A DNA stretch of 64,000 nt from positions 439,495-503,494 of the forward strand of contig NZ_JBDPZC010000002.1 of the NCBI RefSeq assembly GCF_039872765.1. Reading direction: 5' to 3'. Within the stretch, counting starts at the first letter, position 1. Each line of letters starts with the position of its first letter. Shown here in pieces: positions 33,278-42,343 of the stretch. Position numbers and translations under genes: made by a program. Below the pieces are notes generated by a model. The model worked only from the letters and a program-made list of their open reading frames with translations, searched no databases and had not been told where the DNA came from. Source of the DNA: Roseateles_B flavus. GTDB taxonomy: Bacteria > Pseudomonadota > Gammaproteobacteria > Burkholderiales > Burkholderiaceae_C.

Positions 33278-36058
33278 TCAGCGGTTGGCCTCCGCCAGCA
33301 GTTTGTTGACCTCGTCCTGCTGCGGGAAGCCCTTGCCCAGCTTGCTCAGCTGCTGCAGTTCCTGGCGCGCCGGTGCCTTCTCGCCGGCGGCGAGCAGGTA
33401 GCGGGCCAGGGCCAGGCGGTAGGTGGGCACCTCGGGCGAGAGCTGGACCACCTGGCGCTGCACCTCCAGGGCCTTCTTGGACTGCCCTTCGGCGGCCAGG
33501 GCGCTGGCATAGGTGTCCATGATCGCGGGCTGCTCGGGCGCCAGGGCCAGGGCCTTCTGGGCGTAGTCCAGGGCGCCGGGCTTCTTCTGCACGCTCAGCA
33601 GCCAGGCCATGTTGTTCAGGGCGCCGACCAGGTCCTGGCGCTTGGCCAGCAGGGCGCGGTAGTGCTTCTCGGCGCCGGGATAGTCGCCGCTGGCCAGGGC
33701 CAGGTCTGCGAGGTAGAGGCCGAAGGTGGTGTCCTCGGGGTGGGACTTGAGCCAGCCCTCGGCAAAGCTGTCGGCCTCGGCGGCGCGGCGGGCCTTGCGC
33801 AGCAAGGCATGCAGGCGCAACGGCGCCTCGCCCGGTTGCTCCAGGGACAGGGCCTTGCGCATGGCGGCCAGGGCCGGCTCGGTCGCGCCGAGCTCCTGCT
33901 GGACGACGCCCTCGGCCAGGTAGCCGGCCGCGGCCTTGGGGTGGCGGGTCTGGAGATCCTTGGCCAGGGCCAGGGCCTCCTGCGGGCGCTTCAGCTGCAG
34001 CTCCACCTGGATGGCCATGGCGCGGCCCTGGAGGTCATCCGGCTTCACGTCCAGCAGCTTCTTCAGCTCGCGCTGCGCCGCCTGGTAGTCCTTGTTGATG
34101 ATCTGCACGCCGGCCGTGCCAAGCTGGCCCACGCCGGACTCCGGCATCAGCGAAGTGATCTTTCCGAAGGTGCTCAGGGCCTGGCCGTTCTCGCCGGCCG
34201 CCAGCTGGGCGCGCGCCAGGCGTTCCAGCAGCTCGACATTGTTCGGGATGGCAGCCACGGCCGCCTGCGCGGTGCTGAGCGTGAGCTTGGCATCGCGGCC
34301 GGCGAGCAGCACGTCGAGCAGCATCTCGCGGGCCATGGCGTCGTTGGGGTCGACCCGCACGGCCTCATTGAGCGTCTTGAGGATCTGGTCGTGCGGCTTG
34401 CCCAGCTGCGCATCCAGCTCGGCCAGGGCGCGCAGGGCCTGCGAGTTCTTGGGGTTGTCCTTGATGTAGGCCTCCAGGCGCGTGCGGGCCTGGTCGGGCT
34501 TCTTCTCGTTGACGTCAATGGTCACGAGCCCGCCCACCGCCAGCAGCATCTTGGGGTCCTTCTTGAGCACGATGTCGAAGGACTTGCGGGCCTCGGTCAG
34601 ATTGCCCTGGGCCAGCTGCACGCGGCCGCGCAGCAGCGGCACGTCCACGGAGTCGGGCTGCTTGCGTTCCAGGCCCTCGATGGCCTTGAGCGCGCCGGCG
34701 TAGTCGCGGCGACCGGCCAGGGCGCTGATCAGGGCCAGGTCCACGCCCGTACCCTTCTCGGTGGCGGCGATGCTGCTGAGCTCGCTCAGCGCCGCCTCGC
34801 CGGAGCCACCCCGGCCCAGCTGGCCGATGGCCAGGGCCGCGCGGTAGCGCTGGTCCTCGGGGCGCAGGGCCGAGGCTCTCTTGAAGAAGTCCTCGGCCTG
34901 CTTCTGCTCGCCCAGCAGCATGCTGGCCTGGCCGGCCAGGGCCAGGGCCTCGCTGTCCTTGCTGCTGCTGTCCAGCAGCGGCTTCAGGGCGGCCAGGGCC
35001 TTGGCCGGCTGGCGCAGCTTGATCAGGGCCTGGGCGTGCTGGTAGCGCAGCTGGGATGACTGCGGTGCCAGCTGGACGGCCTTGGCCGAGAGCGCCTCGG
35101 CCTCGCTGTAATTGCCCAGCCGGGCCTCGGCCATGGCGGCCATGCTCAGCAGGCCCAGGTGCTCGGGCGCGCCACGGCGCAGGGCCTGCACCAGCTCCTT
35201 GGCGCGGCTGTAGTTGCCGGCGGCCATCTCGACCTTGGCCTCCAGCAGGGCCGAACGGCCACCGGGCACGCCGGCCTTCTTCATGGCGGCCAGCTGCTGG
35301 CGGGCGGCTTCCACGTCATTGCGGGCCAGGGCCAGGCTCAGCAGGGCGTCATGGGCATCGAACTGGTCCGGCCGCACCGCCAGCAGCTGCTGGAAGGTCT
35401 TGGTGGCCTCGGCGGGCTGGTTCAGGGCGCGCAGCTGCAGCTGGGCCTTGAACAGCAGGGCATTGACGGACTTGGGGTGGGTCTTGAGCAGTTCGTCCAG
35501 GCGCTGCACAGCTTGGTCGAAGGCCTGCTGGCTGGACAGGATGCGCGCCTGGGCCAGGCTGGCCTGCTCGGAGCCCGGGTCGCCGGCCACGGCGGCATCG
35601 GCCAGCTGGCGGGCGCGGTCCTTGTCGCCGGTGCCCAGGGCGGCGGCGCTGAGCTGGGCGTCCAGGGCGGCCTGGGCGGACTTGTCGGCCAGGCGCGTGC
35701 TGCCGTAGTCGCTGAGCACCTTCTTCAGCTGACCCTGGCTCAGCATCACCTGCACCAGCAGCGGCAGCACCTGCTCCTGGGGGTGCTTGTATTCCAGGGC
35801 GCGCCGCAGCTCGATCTCGGCGCTGGCGAGGTCACCGCTGTCCAGCAGGGCCTTGCCCAGCAGGAAGCGGCCTTCCGGGCTGGACGGATTCTTCTGCAGG
35901 AGGTTCTTCAGCTCGATGGTGGCCGTCTTGGCATCCTGCTGCTGCAGGGCCGTCTTGGCGGAGGCCATCAACTCCTCTTCACTCTTGCCACCGCAGGCAG
36001 CCAGCAGGCTCACACTCAGGACCAGGGGAAGGCTCAGACGTCGGGCGCGCAGTTTCAA
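33278..36058 (-). CDS. prsT: PEP-CTERM system TPR-repeat lipoprotein
   Basis: 926 aa from a TTG start at 36058, chosen because a GGAGA SD lies 7 nt upstream and the product then begins with a standard lipoprotein signal (MKLRARRLSLPLVL, lipobox LLAAC). Longer starts exist at 36091 and 36130. The mature protein is a long array of TPR repeats (about 20-25 units, e.g. AEIELRRALEYKHP, ARKSFDIVLKKDP). PrsT proteins accompany exosortase/PEP-CTERM sorting and exopolysaccharide loci, so the genome probably encodes EpsH and PEP-CTERM targets elsewhere; none is in this window. Probably outer-membrane- or periplasm-anchored scaffold. Family call rests on length, lipobox and repeat pattern. Confidence 0.82.
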   Translation of the reverse strand: MKLRARRLSLPLVLSVSLLAACGGKSEEELMASAKTALQQQDAKTATIELKNLLQKNPSSPEGRFLLGKALLDSGDLASAEIELRRALEYKHPQEQVLPLLVQVMLSQGQLKKVLSDYGSTRLADKSAQAALDAQLSAAALGTGDKDRARQLADAAVAGDPGSEQASLAQARILSSQQAFDQAVQRLDELLKTHPKSVNALLFKAQLQLRALNQPAEATKTFQQLLAVRPDQFDAHDALLSLALARNDVEAARQQLAAMKKAGVPGGRSALLEAKVEMAAGNYSRAKELVQALRRGAPEHLGLLSMAAMAEARLGNYSEAEALSAKAVQLAPQSSQLRYQHAQALIKLRQPAKALAALKPLLDSSSKDSEALALAGQASMLLGEQKQAEDFFKRASALRPEDQRYRAALAIGQLGRGGSGEAALSELSSIAATEKGTGVDLALISALAGRRDYAGALKAIEGLERKQPDSVDVPLLRGRVQLAQGNLTEARKSFDIVLKKDPKMLLAVGGLVTIDVNEKKPDQARTRLEAYIKDNPKNSQALRALAELDAQLGKPHDQILKTLNEAVRVDPNDAMAREMLLDVLLAGRDAKLTLSTAQAAVAAIPNNVELLERLARAQLAAGENGQALSTFGKITSLMPESGVGQLGTAGVQIINKDYQAAQRELKKLLDVKPDDLQGRAMAIQVELQLKRPQEALALAKDLQTRHPKAAAGYLAEGVVQQELGATEPALAAMRKALSLEQPGEAPLRLHALLRKARRAAEADSFAEGWLKSHPEDTTFGLYLADLALASGDYPGAEKHYRALLAKRQDLVGALNNMAWLLSVQKKPGALDYAQKALALAPEQPAIMDTYASALAAEGQSKKALEVQRQVVQLSPEVPTYRLALARYLLAAGEKAPARQELQQLSKLGKGFPQQDEVNKLLAEANR

Positions 36059-36182
36059 GTCAATGTCTCCGAAGGTTTGCGGCGGGATCATGCCCTCAAG
36101 CGCCGAAGATTGCAGCAGGGACACCCCCACACTCGCAGGGGCGGGGCCTCTTGAGCGATGTCATGCCGGGTGACGGCCGCGC

Positions 36183-37634
36183 TCACAGCGGCGGTGCGAT
36201 GGACTCGGCGTAGTCGTACAGGGCTCCGAGGATCTCCTGGTTGCGCTCGTCCTCGGCGTGGTCGGCTTGCTCGCCCAGGGCGTCGATGCGCTCGAAGAAG
36301 GCGCTGAGGCTCAGGGCGCCGCCTTCGCCGCCATGCAGGCGTGCCACGCAGTGCTGCTGCCAGCGCGCCTGTTCGGCGTCCGTGAGGGAGCCGGGGAAGT
36401 TGCGGGCGCGGTAGCGGAACAGCAGCTCCTCCAGGCGCCCGTCCTCGAAGGCAATGCGGCCGGCGGCCACGCGCTCGGCCAGGGCGGCGCCGTCCAGGGT
36501 GCGCAGGCGCTGCAGCTGGCGGCGGTCCTCATTGCCGACGAAGCCGCCGTAGAGGTCCTCGTCCACGTCCAGGGGCGGCAGGGCTTCGCGCTGGTAGACC
36601 CGCGACCACAGCCCCGCCAGCGCCCCGCCCTTCTCGGCCAGCAGCTGGGCATGGGCCAGGGCCTGCGCCTTGTCCAGGCCCCAGCGCTGGGCCAGGGCGT
36701 CGTTGACGGTGGCCAGGTTGCCGATCACCACAGGCGACTTGTTGACGTGGATGGACTTGATGGGCAGGCGCATCTGCCCCTCGGGCAGCTCGGACTGACG
36801 GGTGAAGAGCCGTGCGCGCACGGCCTCGGCGTCCAGGGTGAAGAGCTCGGACGGGTCATGGGACAGATCCCAGACGATCAGCTCGTTCTTGTTGCTCGGG
36901 TGGGGCGCCAGGGGCCAGACCAGGGCCAGGCAGCCCCGCTCCACGCCGTACATGCCGGAGATGTGCCAGAAGGGGCGGTTCACCCCGATCTCCGCCCAGA
37001 CCGCCTCCTTCTTGCGCAGCTTGAGGCAGAAGTCGAAAAGCCGGGGCTGCTTCTGGCGTACCAGGCGGGCCAGGGCAATGGTGGCCCGGACGTCGGACAC
37101 CGCGTCATGGGCCTGCTCGTGGGCCAGGCCGTTGGCGCGACTGAGGTCCTCCAGCTTGAAGGACACACGGCCGTCCTCATGGCGCGGCCACTCGATGCCC
37201 TCGGGGCGCAGGGCGAAGGTGCAGCGCAGCACGTCCAGCAGGTCCCAGCGGCCGCAGTCGTTCTGCCACTCGCGGGCGTAGGGGTCGATGAGGTTGCGCC
37301 AGAAGAGGAAGCGGGTGACCTCGTCGTCGAAGCGCAGGGTGTTGTAGCCCACGCCGACCGTGCCGGGCTGGGCCAGTGCGGCCTCGATGCGGGCGGCGAA
37401 CTCGCGCTCCGGCACGCCCTCGGCCTGGCATTGCTGGGGCAGGATGCCGGTCAGCAGGCAGGACTCGGGGTCGGGCAGGTAGTCCGGCGAGGGCTGGCAG
37501 TAGAGGGCCAGGGGCTCGCCGATCTCGTTGAGCTCGGCATCGGTGCGGATGCCGGCGAACTGGGCGGGGCGGTCATGGCGCGGCACGCGGCCGAAGGTCT
37601 CGTAGTCGTGCCAGAGAAAGCTGAGGGTCTGCAT
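36183..37634 (-). CDS. sbcB: Exodeoxyribonuclease I
   Basis: 483 aa, full length. It digests single-stranded DNA 3' to 5' in recombination and mismatch repair. DEDD exonuclease residues: FLWHDYETFGRVPRHDRPAQ (Asp and Glu), VGYNTLRFDDEVTRFLFWRN and HDAVSDVRATIALARL. The C-terminal SH3-like and helical exonuclease-I domain (LPIKSIHVNKSPV, ELLFRYRARNFPGSL) is intact. It is a single gene between prsT and the S9 peptidase gene, all on the minus strand but with gaps of 80-125 nt. Confidence 0.96.
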   Translation of the reverse strand: MQTLSFLWHDYETFGRVPRHDRPAQFAGIRTDAELNEIGEPLALYCQPSPDYLPDPESCLLTGILPQQCQAEGVPEREFAARIEAALAQPGTVGVGYNTLRFDDEVTRFLFWRNLIDPYAREWQNDCGRWDLLDVLRCTFALRPEGIEWPRHEDGRVSFKLEDLSRANGLAHEQAHDAVSDVRATIALARLVRQKQPRLFDFCLKLRKKEAVWAEIGVNRPFWHISGMYGVERGCLALVWPLAPHPSNKNELIVWDLSHDPSELFTLDAEAVRARLFTRQSELPEGQMRLPIKSIHVNKSPVVIGNLATVNDALAQRWGLDKAQALAHAQLLAEKGGALAGLWSRVYQREALPPLDVDEDLYGGFVGNEDRRQLQRLRTLDGAALAERVAAGRIAFEDGRLEELLFRYRARNFPGSLTDAEQARWQQHCVARLHGGEGGALSLSAFFERIDALGEQADHAEDERNQEILGALYDYAESIAPPL

Positions 37635-37713
37635 GGGCCCGCACGATACTCCATCCGGGAGGGCTCGGCGCCGGCCCCATCCGCAGCAAGGCGGACGAGG
37701 CCGGCCCCCGCCC

Positions 37714-39705
37714 TCAGCCCCTGGGCGCCAGGACCTGGGCCAGGAACTTCTCCAGATGGCCGAAGAGCTGGTCGCGGTAGGCCTGGTGGCTCAGTTGGTG
37801 GTCGCCCTTGTCGAAGGTATGGAAGCTGTGGACCTTCCCGGCCTTCTTCAGGGCCTCGGCCATCTTGACCGAGTGCTTGTAGTCCACCTGACGATCGTGC
37901 GTGCCATGCAGCAGCACGACGGGCACCTTGATCTTCTGGGCATGGAGCACGGGCGAGGTGCTGCGCAGGCGCTCGACATCGTCGCGGGCATCGCCGATCT
38001 GGCGGCGCACGGCCTCGCGGCGACTGCCCTGGCCGGCGTCATCGACGAAATCGATCAGGTCGGTCACGGGCGCGAAGGCAAAGGCCCCTCGGTAGAGGTC
38101 CGGTGTCTTGACCGCCCCCATCAGCGCCGCATAGCCGCCGTAGCTGGCCCCCACGATGGCCACGCGGGAGGGATCTGCCCACTTGCTGTCCACGCAGTGA
38201 CGGACCACATCCTCCAGGTCGTCCTGCATTTCCAGGCCCCAACGTCGCAGTCCGGCTTCCATGTAGGCCTCGCCATAGCCGGTCGAGCCGCGGAAGTTGG
38301 GCTGGACCACCAGGTAGCCGCGGTCGGCGATGAAGGCGGCCCAGGCGTCGAATTCGAGCCCGTCAGCGGCCTGCGGCCCGCCGTGCGGCATGATGACCAC
38401 CGGTAGCCTCTCGTTGCTCTCGGCCCCCGGGGGGTAGGTGACGAAGGCATGCAACTCCATGCCGTCCCGGGCCTTGTAGAGGAAGTGCTGCTTCTTGCCC
38501 AGGGGCTGTTTGTGCAGCTCGGGATAGGTCTGGGCCAGCAGCTTGATGCTCGGCGCGTCGCCGAGGTTGGCGATGTAGACGCTCTCGGGCTGCCCCGGGA
38601 CCTCGGAGGTCAGGATGAAGTCCTGCCCGTTGCGGGCGCCGGCGTAAAGCATGTTGAAGCGCCCCGGCAGCGACTCGTCCAGCTCCTTCTGCCAGGCCTT
38701 GTAGCGCGGATCCCAGTAGAAGCTGGCCATCTCTCCCAGCACGGCCTTGCGGATGCCCACAGCTTCGCCGCGCTCGTCGTGGATCAGGCTGCCGTCCAGT
38801 GCATAGCGCTTGTCGGCGAGCTTCAGCACGGGCTTGCTGTCGGGCTTGCTGATGTCCAGAGTGAAGACGGCGGGCAGGCCCTCGTGCAGGGCCTGCAGGT
38901 ACAGCTGGTCCGGGTCGAGGCCGAAGCCCAGCGGGTACATGCGCTCGCGGTCGAAGGCGGCGTAATGAGAGATCTGGCGCCAGTTCTTGCCATTGGCATC
39001 GCAGACCCACACCGAGATGACGCCCTGCTCCGTGCGGCCGATGCCCACGCGCACCTGGTGGGAGGCGTCGGTGACCCAGTCGTAGATGCGATCGCGGGCG
39101 GTGAAGTAGGTGCTGCGCTCCGCGGTGTCCACGTTGACCTTGTAGACGGCGGTGTCGAACACCCGGTCACTGGCGGGCAGCTCCAGCAGGATGTGCTTGC
39201 CGTCTGGCAGGTAGTCCAGCACCTCGTCCTGGATCTGGGCCCAGCGCAGGTTCTTGGCCGAGGCGCCGCGGTTCTTGATCAGATTGATGGGGTTGCTGCC
39301 GTCGGCGTTGATGGCGACCAGGCGCGTCTCGGTGGTCGCCCACACGCCGAGGAAGTCGTCCTCGCGGTGCGAGGGGTAGCGCAGGCCCAGGATGAGCCGC
39401 TCGTTGTTGATCCAGCGGATCCAGCTGAAGATGAACTCCAGGTTGTCCGTGGTCATCAGGTTCTGCACGGGACCACCAGCCGCCGCACGGGTGACCAGCA
39501 TGGTGCCGGACTCACCGTTGACGAGCGCGGCCAGCCGCTTGCCGTCGGGAGACAGAGAGACCTGCTCCATCAGCGGCCGGCGGCTGAAGCTGCGCAGGGG
39601 CAGCGGCGTGCGCGCCGCCTGGGCGCGGGCCAGATTCATCGCGGCGGGCAGGGCGGCCAGGCCCAGCATCTGTGCGCCGGTCGTCAGCACGGTTCTTCTC
39701 TTCAT
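37714..39705 (-). CDS. S9 family prolyl oligopeptidase-like peptidase, Tat-exported
   Basis: 663 aa from the second of two close ATGs (39705). AAGGAGG abuts the first ATG (39711) but is 6 nt from the second, which decides the start. Twin-arginine-like signal peptide: MKRRTVLTTGAQMLGLAAL, cleavage near ARAQA. A beta-propeller domain (residues about 45-400) precedes the alpha/beta-hydrolase domain with Ser in VGASYGGYAAL, Asp in LHGTHDRQVDY and His in FDKGDHQLSHQ. It probably cleaves oligopeptides in the periplasm; acylaminoacyl- or dipeptidyl-peptidase specificity cannot be told apart. It is divergent from mrcA. Confidence 0.92.
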   Translation of the reverse strand: MKRRTVLTTGAQMLGLAALPAAMNLARAQAARTPLPLRSFSRRPLMEQVSLSPDGKRLAALVNGESGTMLVTRAAAGGPVQNLMTTDNLEFIFSWIRWINNERLILGLRYPSHREDDFLGVWATTETRLVAINADGSNPINLIKNRGASAKNLRWAQIQDEVLDYLPDGKHILLELPASDRVFDTAVYKVNVDTAERSTYFTARDRIYDWVTDASHQVRVGIGRTEQGVISVWVCDANGKNWRQISHYAAFDRERMYPLGFGLDPDQLYLQALHEGLPAVFTLDISKPDSKPVLKLADKRYALDGSLIHDERGEAVGIRKAVLGEMASFYWDPRYKAWQKELDESLPGRFNMLYAGARNGQDFILTSEVPGQPESVYIANLGDAPSIKLLAQTYPELHKQPLGKKQHFLYKARDGMELHAFVTYPPGAESNERLPVVIMPHGGPQAADGLEFDAWAAFIADRGYLVVQPNFRGSTGYGEAYMEAGLRRWGLEMQDDLEDVVRHCVDSKWADPSRVAIVGASYGGYAALMGAVKTPDLYRGAFAFAPVTDLIDFVDDAGQGSRREAVRRQIGDARDDVERLRSTSPVLHAQKIKVPVVLLHGTHDRQVDYKHSVKMAEALKKAGKVHSFHTFDKGDHQLSHQAYRDQLFGHLEKFLAQVLAPRG

Positions 39706-39898
39706 CCACATCCTCCTTGACCCCAGATTGCGAGGCAGCAGCATTCTCCGCGCCGACCCGACCGCGCACGGGTCTGGAGCCTCAGGGTTTTCCATCTTTT
39801 TCCCCCGCCTGGGGGAAGTCATCCAACATGCGGACCGGCATGGGGCCGGGGCCGGCGCGCGGCCCATAATCCAGCGCATTGCCGAGCCCCCGCTTCCC

Positions 39899-42226
39899 AT
39901 GACCTTGATCAAGCCCCCCCTGCCCTGCTCCGCCCGTCGCGCCCAGCAGGGATGGATCTCCCGCAAGCTGCTGCTGTGGATCGGACTCGGCCTGCCGCTG
40001 GCCCTGCTGCTGCTGCTGGGCGTGGCTGCCGCCTTCATCTACCCCTCCCTGCCCTCGCTGGACAAGCTGACCGACTACCAACCGAAGCAGCCCCTGCGCA
40101 TCTACACCTCCGACGAGGTGCTGATCGGTGAGTTCGGCGCCGAGCGCCGCAGCTACCTGCCGCTGAAGGACATCCCCAAGCGCATGCAGGATGCGCTGCT
40201 GGCCGTCGAGGATTCGGCCTTCTACGAGCATGGCGGCATCAGCTACACGGGCATCCTGCGGGCGATGCTCAGCAACACCGTCAGCAGCCGCAAGCAGGGC
40301 GCGTCCACCATCACGCAGCAGCTGGCGCGCGACCTCTACCTGACCAAGCGCCAGCTCTACAGCCGCAAGTTCATCGAGATGCTGCTGGCCCTGAAGATCG
40401 AGAGCCAGCTCCCCAAGGAGAAGATCCTCGAGGTCTACATGAACCAGATCTACCTGGGGCAGAAGGCCTATGGCTTCGAGGCCGCGGCGCAGACCTACTT
40501 CGGCAAGTCGCTCAAGGACCTGGATGTGGCCGAGACCGCCATGCTGGCCGGCCTGCCGCAGAACCCGGCCTATGCCAACCCGGTCGCCAACTTCCAGCGC
40601 GCCAAGCGCCGCCAGCTGCTGGTGCTGGAGCGCCTCAAGGACACCGGCGTGATCACCCCCGAGGAGCATGACCGCGCCCGCGAAGAGAAGCTGCACATCC
40701 GCAGCAGCCAGGACGAACGCCTGCACGGTGAGTACGTGGCCGAGCTCGTGCGCCAGCAGGTCTTCGCCCAGTACGGCGAGGAGGCCTACACGCTGGGCCT
40801 CAAGGTCTACACCACCCTCGTCGCCGACCAGCAGCAGGCGGCCTACCGCGGCCTGCGCAAGACCCTGCTGGAGTACGAGCGCCGCCGTCCGTGGCGCGGC
40901 CCAGAAGGCTTTGTGGAGCTGCCCGACGAGCCCGCCGAGGAGGACGCCGCCATCACGCAGGCCCTCGCCGAGCACCCGGACAACGACGAGCTGCGCGCCG
41001 CCGTCGTGACCAAGGTCGCGGGCGGCAAGGTCTATGCCTCGCTGCAGAGCGGGGACGAGCTCCAGATCAGCGGCGACGGGCTGCGCGCCCTGGGCAATGC
41101 GCTGTCGGACAAGGCGCGGCACGAGCTGCAGGTCCGCCGTGGCTCCATACTGCGGGTGCTGAAGGGCTCGCCCACCAAGGAGTACCCGCAAGGCGCCTGG
41201 GCGGTGACGCAATCGCCCGAGGCCGAGGGCGCACTGGTGGCCATGGCGCCTGACAGCGGCGAGGTGCGCGCCCTGGTGGGCGGCTTCGATTTCAACCGCA
41301 ACAAGTTCAACCACGCCACCCAGGCCTACCGCCAGCCGGGGTCCAGCTTCAAGCCCATCGTCTACTCGGCCGCGCTGGAGCTGGGCGTCACGCCCAACAC
41401 CCTGATCAACGATGCGCCCCTGGTCTATGACAACTGGGAGCCGCGCAACTACGACGGCAGCTACGACGGCCCCATGCCCATGCGCACGGCCCTGGCCAAG
41501 TCCAAGAACATGGTGACCATCCGTCTGCTGGAACAGGTCAGCCCGCCGCGGGCACGGCAATGGGCGGGGCGCTTCGGCCTGGACGTGGACCGGCAGCCCG
41601 ACAACCTCACCCTGGCCCTGGGCTCGGGCTCGGTGACGCCCATGCAGATGGCGGGCGCCTATGCCGTGTTCGCCAATGGCGGCCAGCTGCGCAAGCCGGT
41701 GATCATCCAGCGCATGATCGACGCCAAGGGTCAGGTCTTGTTCCAGGCCCCGGCGCTGGCCGAGGGCGAGCCTGCCATCTCGGCGCGCAACGCCTTCACC
41801 ATCAGCAGCCTGCTGCAGGAAGTGACGACGCGGGGCACGGCGGCGCGTGCCGCCGGCCAGCTCAAGCGGACCGACCTCTACGGCAAGACCGGCACCACCA
41901 ATGATTCCGTGGACGCCTGGTTCGCCGGCTTCCACCCGCGCATGGCCGCCGTGGTGTGGATCGGCTATGACAACCCGCGCAGCCTGGGTGACCGCGAAAG
42001 CGGCGGCGGCCTGGCCCTGCCCGCCTGGATCAGCTTCATGGAAGTGGCCCTGCGCGGCGTGCCGCCCTCCGAGCTCCAGCCGCCCAGCGAAGGCCTGGTG
42101 CGCGAAGGCCAGGAATGGATCTTCGAGGAGTTCGCCGGTCCGGCGGGGCTGCAGCAGATCGGCCTCACGGCCGCGCCGGCCGGCGCGGCTTCAGCGGCCT
42201 CCAGCGCGGCAAGCTCGGTGCCCTGA
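39899..42226 (+). CDS. mrcA: Penicillin-binding protein 1A
   Basis: 775 aa from the ATG at 39899; the open frame upstream is non-coding. Bifunctional class A PBP: cytoplasmic N-tail, TM helix (LLLWIGLGLPLALLLLLG), glycosyltransferase 51 domain with catalytic Glu in AVEDSAFYEHGG and QGASTITQQLARD, then an OB-like insert, and transpeptidase domain with the SxxK in QPGSSFKPIVYSAAL, SKN in ALAKSKNMVTI and KTG in YGKTGTTNDS. It polymerises and cross-links peptidoglycan on the periplasmic face. The tail is Ala/Ser-rich. No dedicated operon partner. Confidence 0.96.
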   Translation: MTLIKPPLPCSARRAQQGWISRKLLLWIGLGLPLALLLLLGVAAAFIYPSLPSLDKLTDYQPKQPLRIYTSDEVLIGEFGAERRSYLPLKDIPKRMQDALLAVEDSAFYEHGGISYTGILRAMLSNTVSSRKQGASTITQQLARDLYLTKRQLYSRKFIEMLLALKIESQLPKEKILEVYMNQIYLGQKAYGFEAAAQTYFGKSLKDLDVAETAMLAGLPQNPAYANPVANFQRAKRRQLLVLERLKDTGVITPEEHDRAREEKLHIRSSQDERLHGEYVAELVRQQVFAQYGEEAYTLGLKVYTTLVADQQQAAYRGLRKTLLEYERRRPWRGPEGFVELPDEPAEEDAAITQALAEHPDNDELRAAVVTKVAGGKVYASLQSGDELQISGDGLRALGNALSDKARHELQVRRGSILRVLKGSPTKEYPQGAWAVTQSPEAEGALVAMAPDSGEVRALVGGFDFNRNKFNHATQAYRQPGSSFKPIVYSAALELGVTPNTLINDAPLVYDNWEPRNYDGSYDGPMPMRTALAKSKNMVTIRLLEQVSPPRARQWAGRFGLDVDRQPDNLTLALGSGSVTPMQMAGAYAVFANGGQLRKPVIIQRMIDAKGQVLFQAPALAEGEPAISARNAFTISSLLQEVTTRGTAARAAGQLKRTDLYGKTGTTNDSVDAWFAGFHPRMAAVVWIGYDNPRSLGDRESGGGLALPAWISFMEVALRGVPPSELQPPSEGLVREGQEWIFEEFAGPAGLQQIGLTAAPAGAASAASSAASSVP

Positions 42227-42343
42227 CACCGCGGGCTTCGCCAAGGCGGGTGAGATCAGGCCTGGGTGGTCAGGGCTGGGTAACCTGGCCCATCCACGCA
42301 GCACCGCTCCACCAGCCCGGACGCCAATGGAACCGCAGCGACC

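Noticed and set aside
41728..41740. GGGTCAGGTCTTG inside mrcA, matching the dispersed 16-mer
   Set aside because: It encodes conserved-frame PBP1A residues (GQVLF) and is shorter; probably chance.
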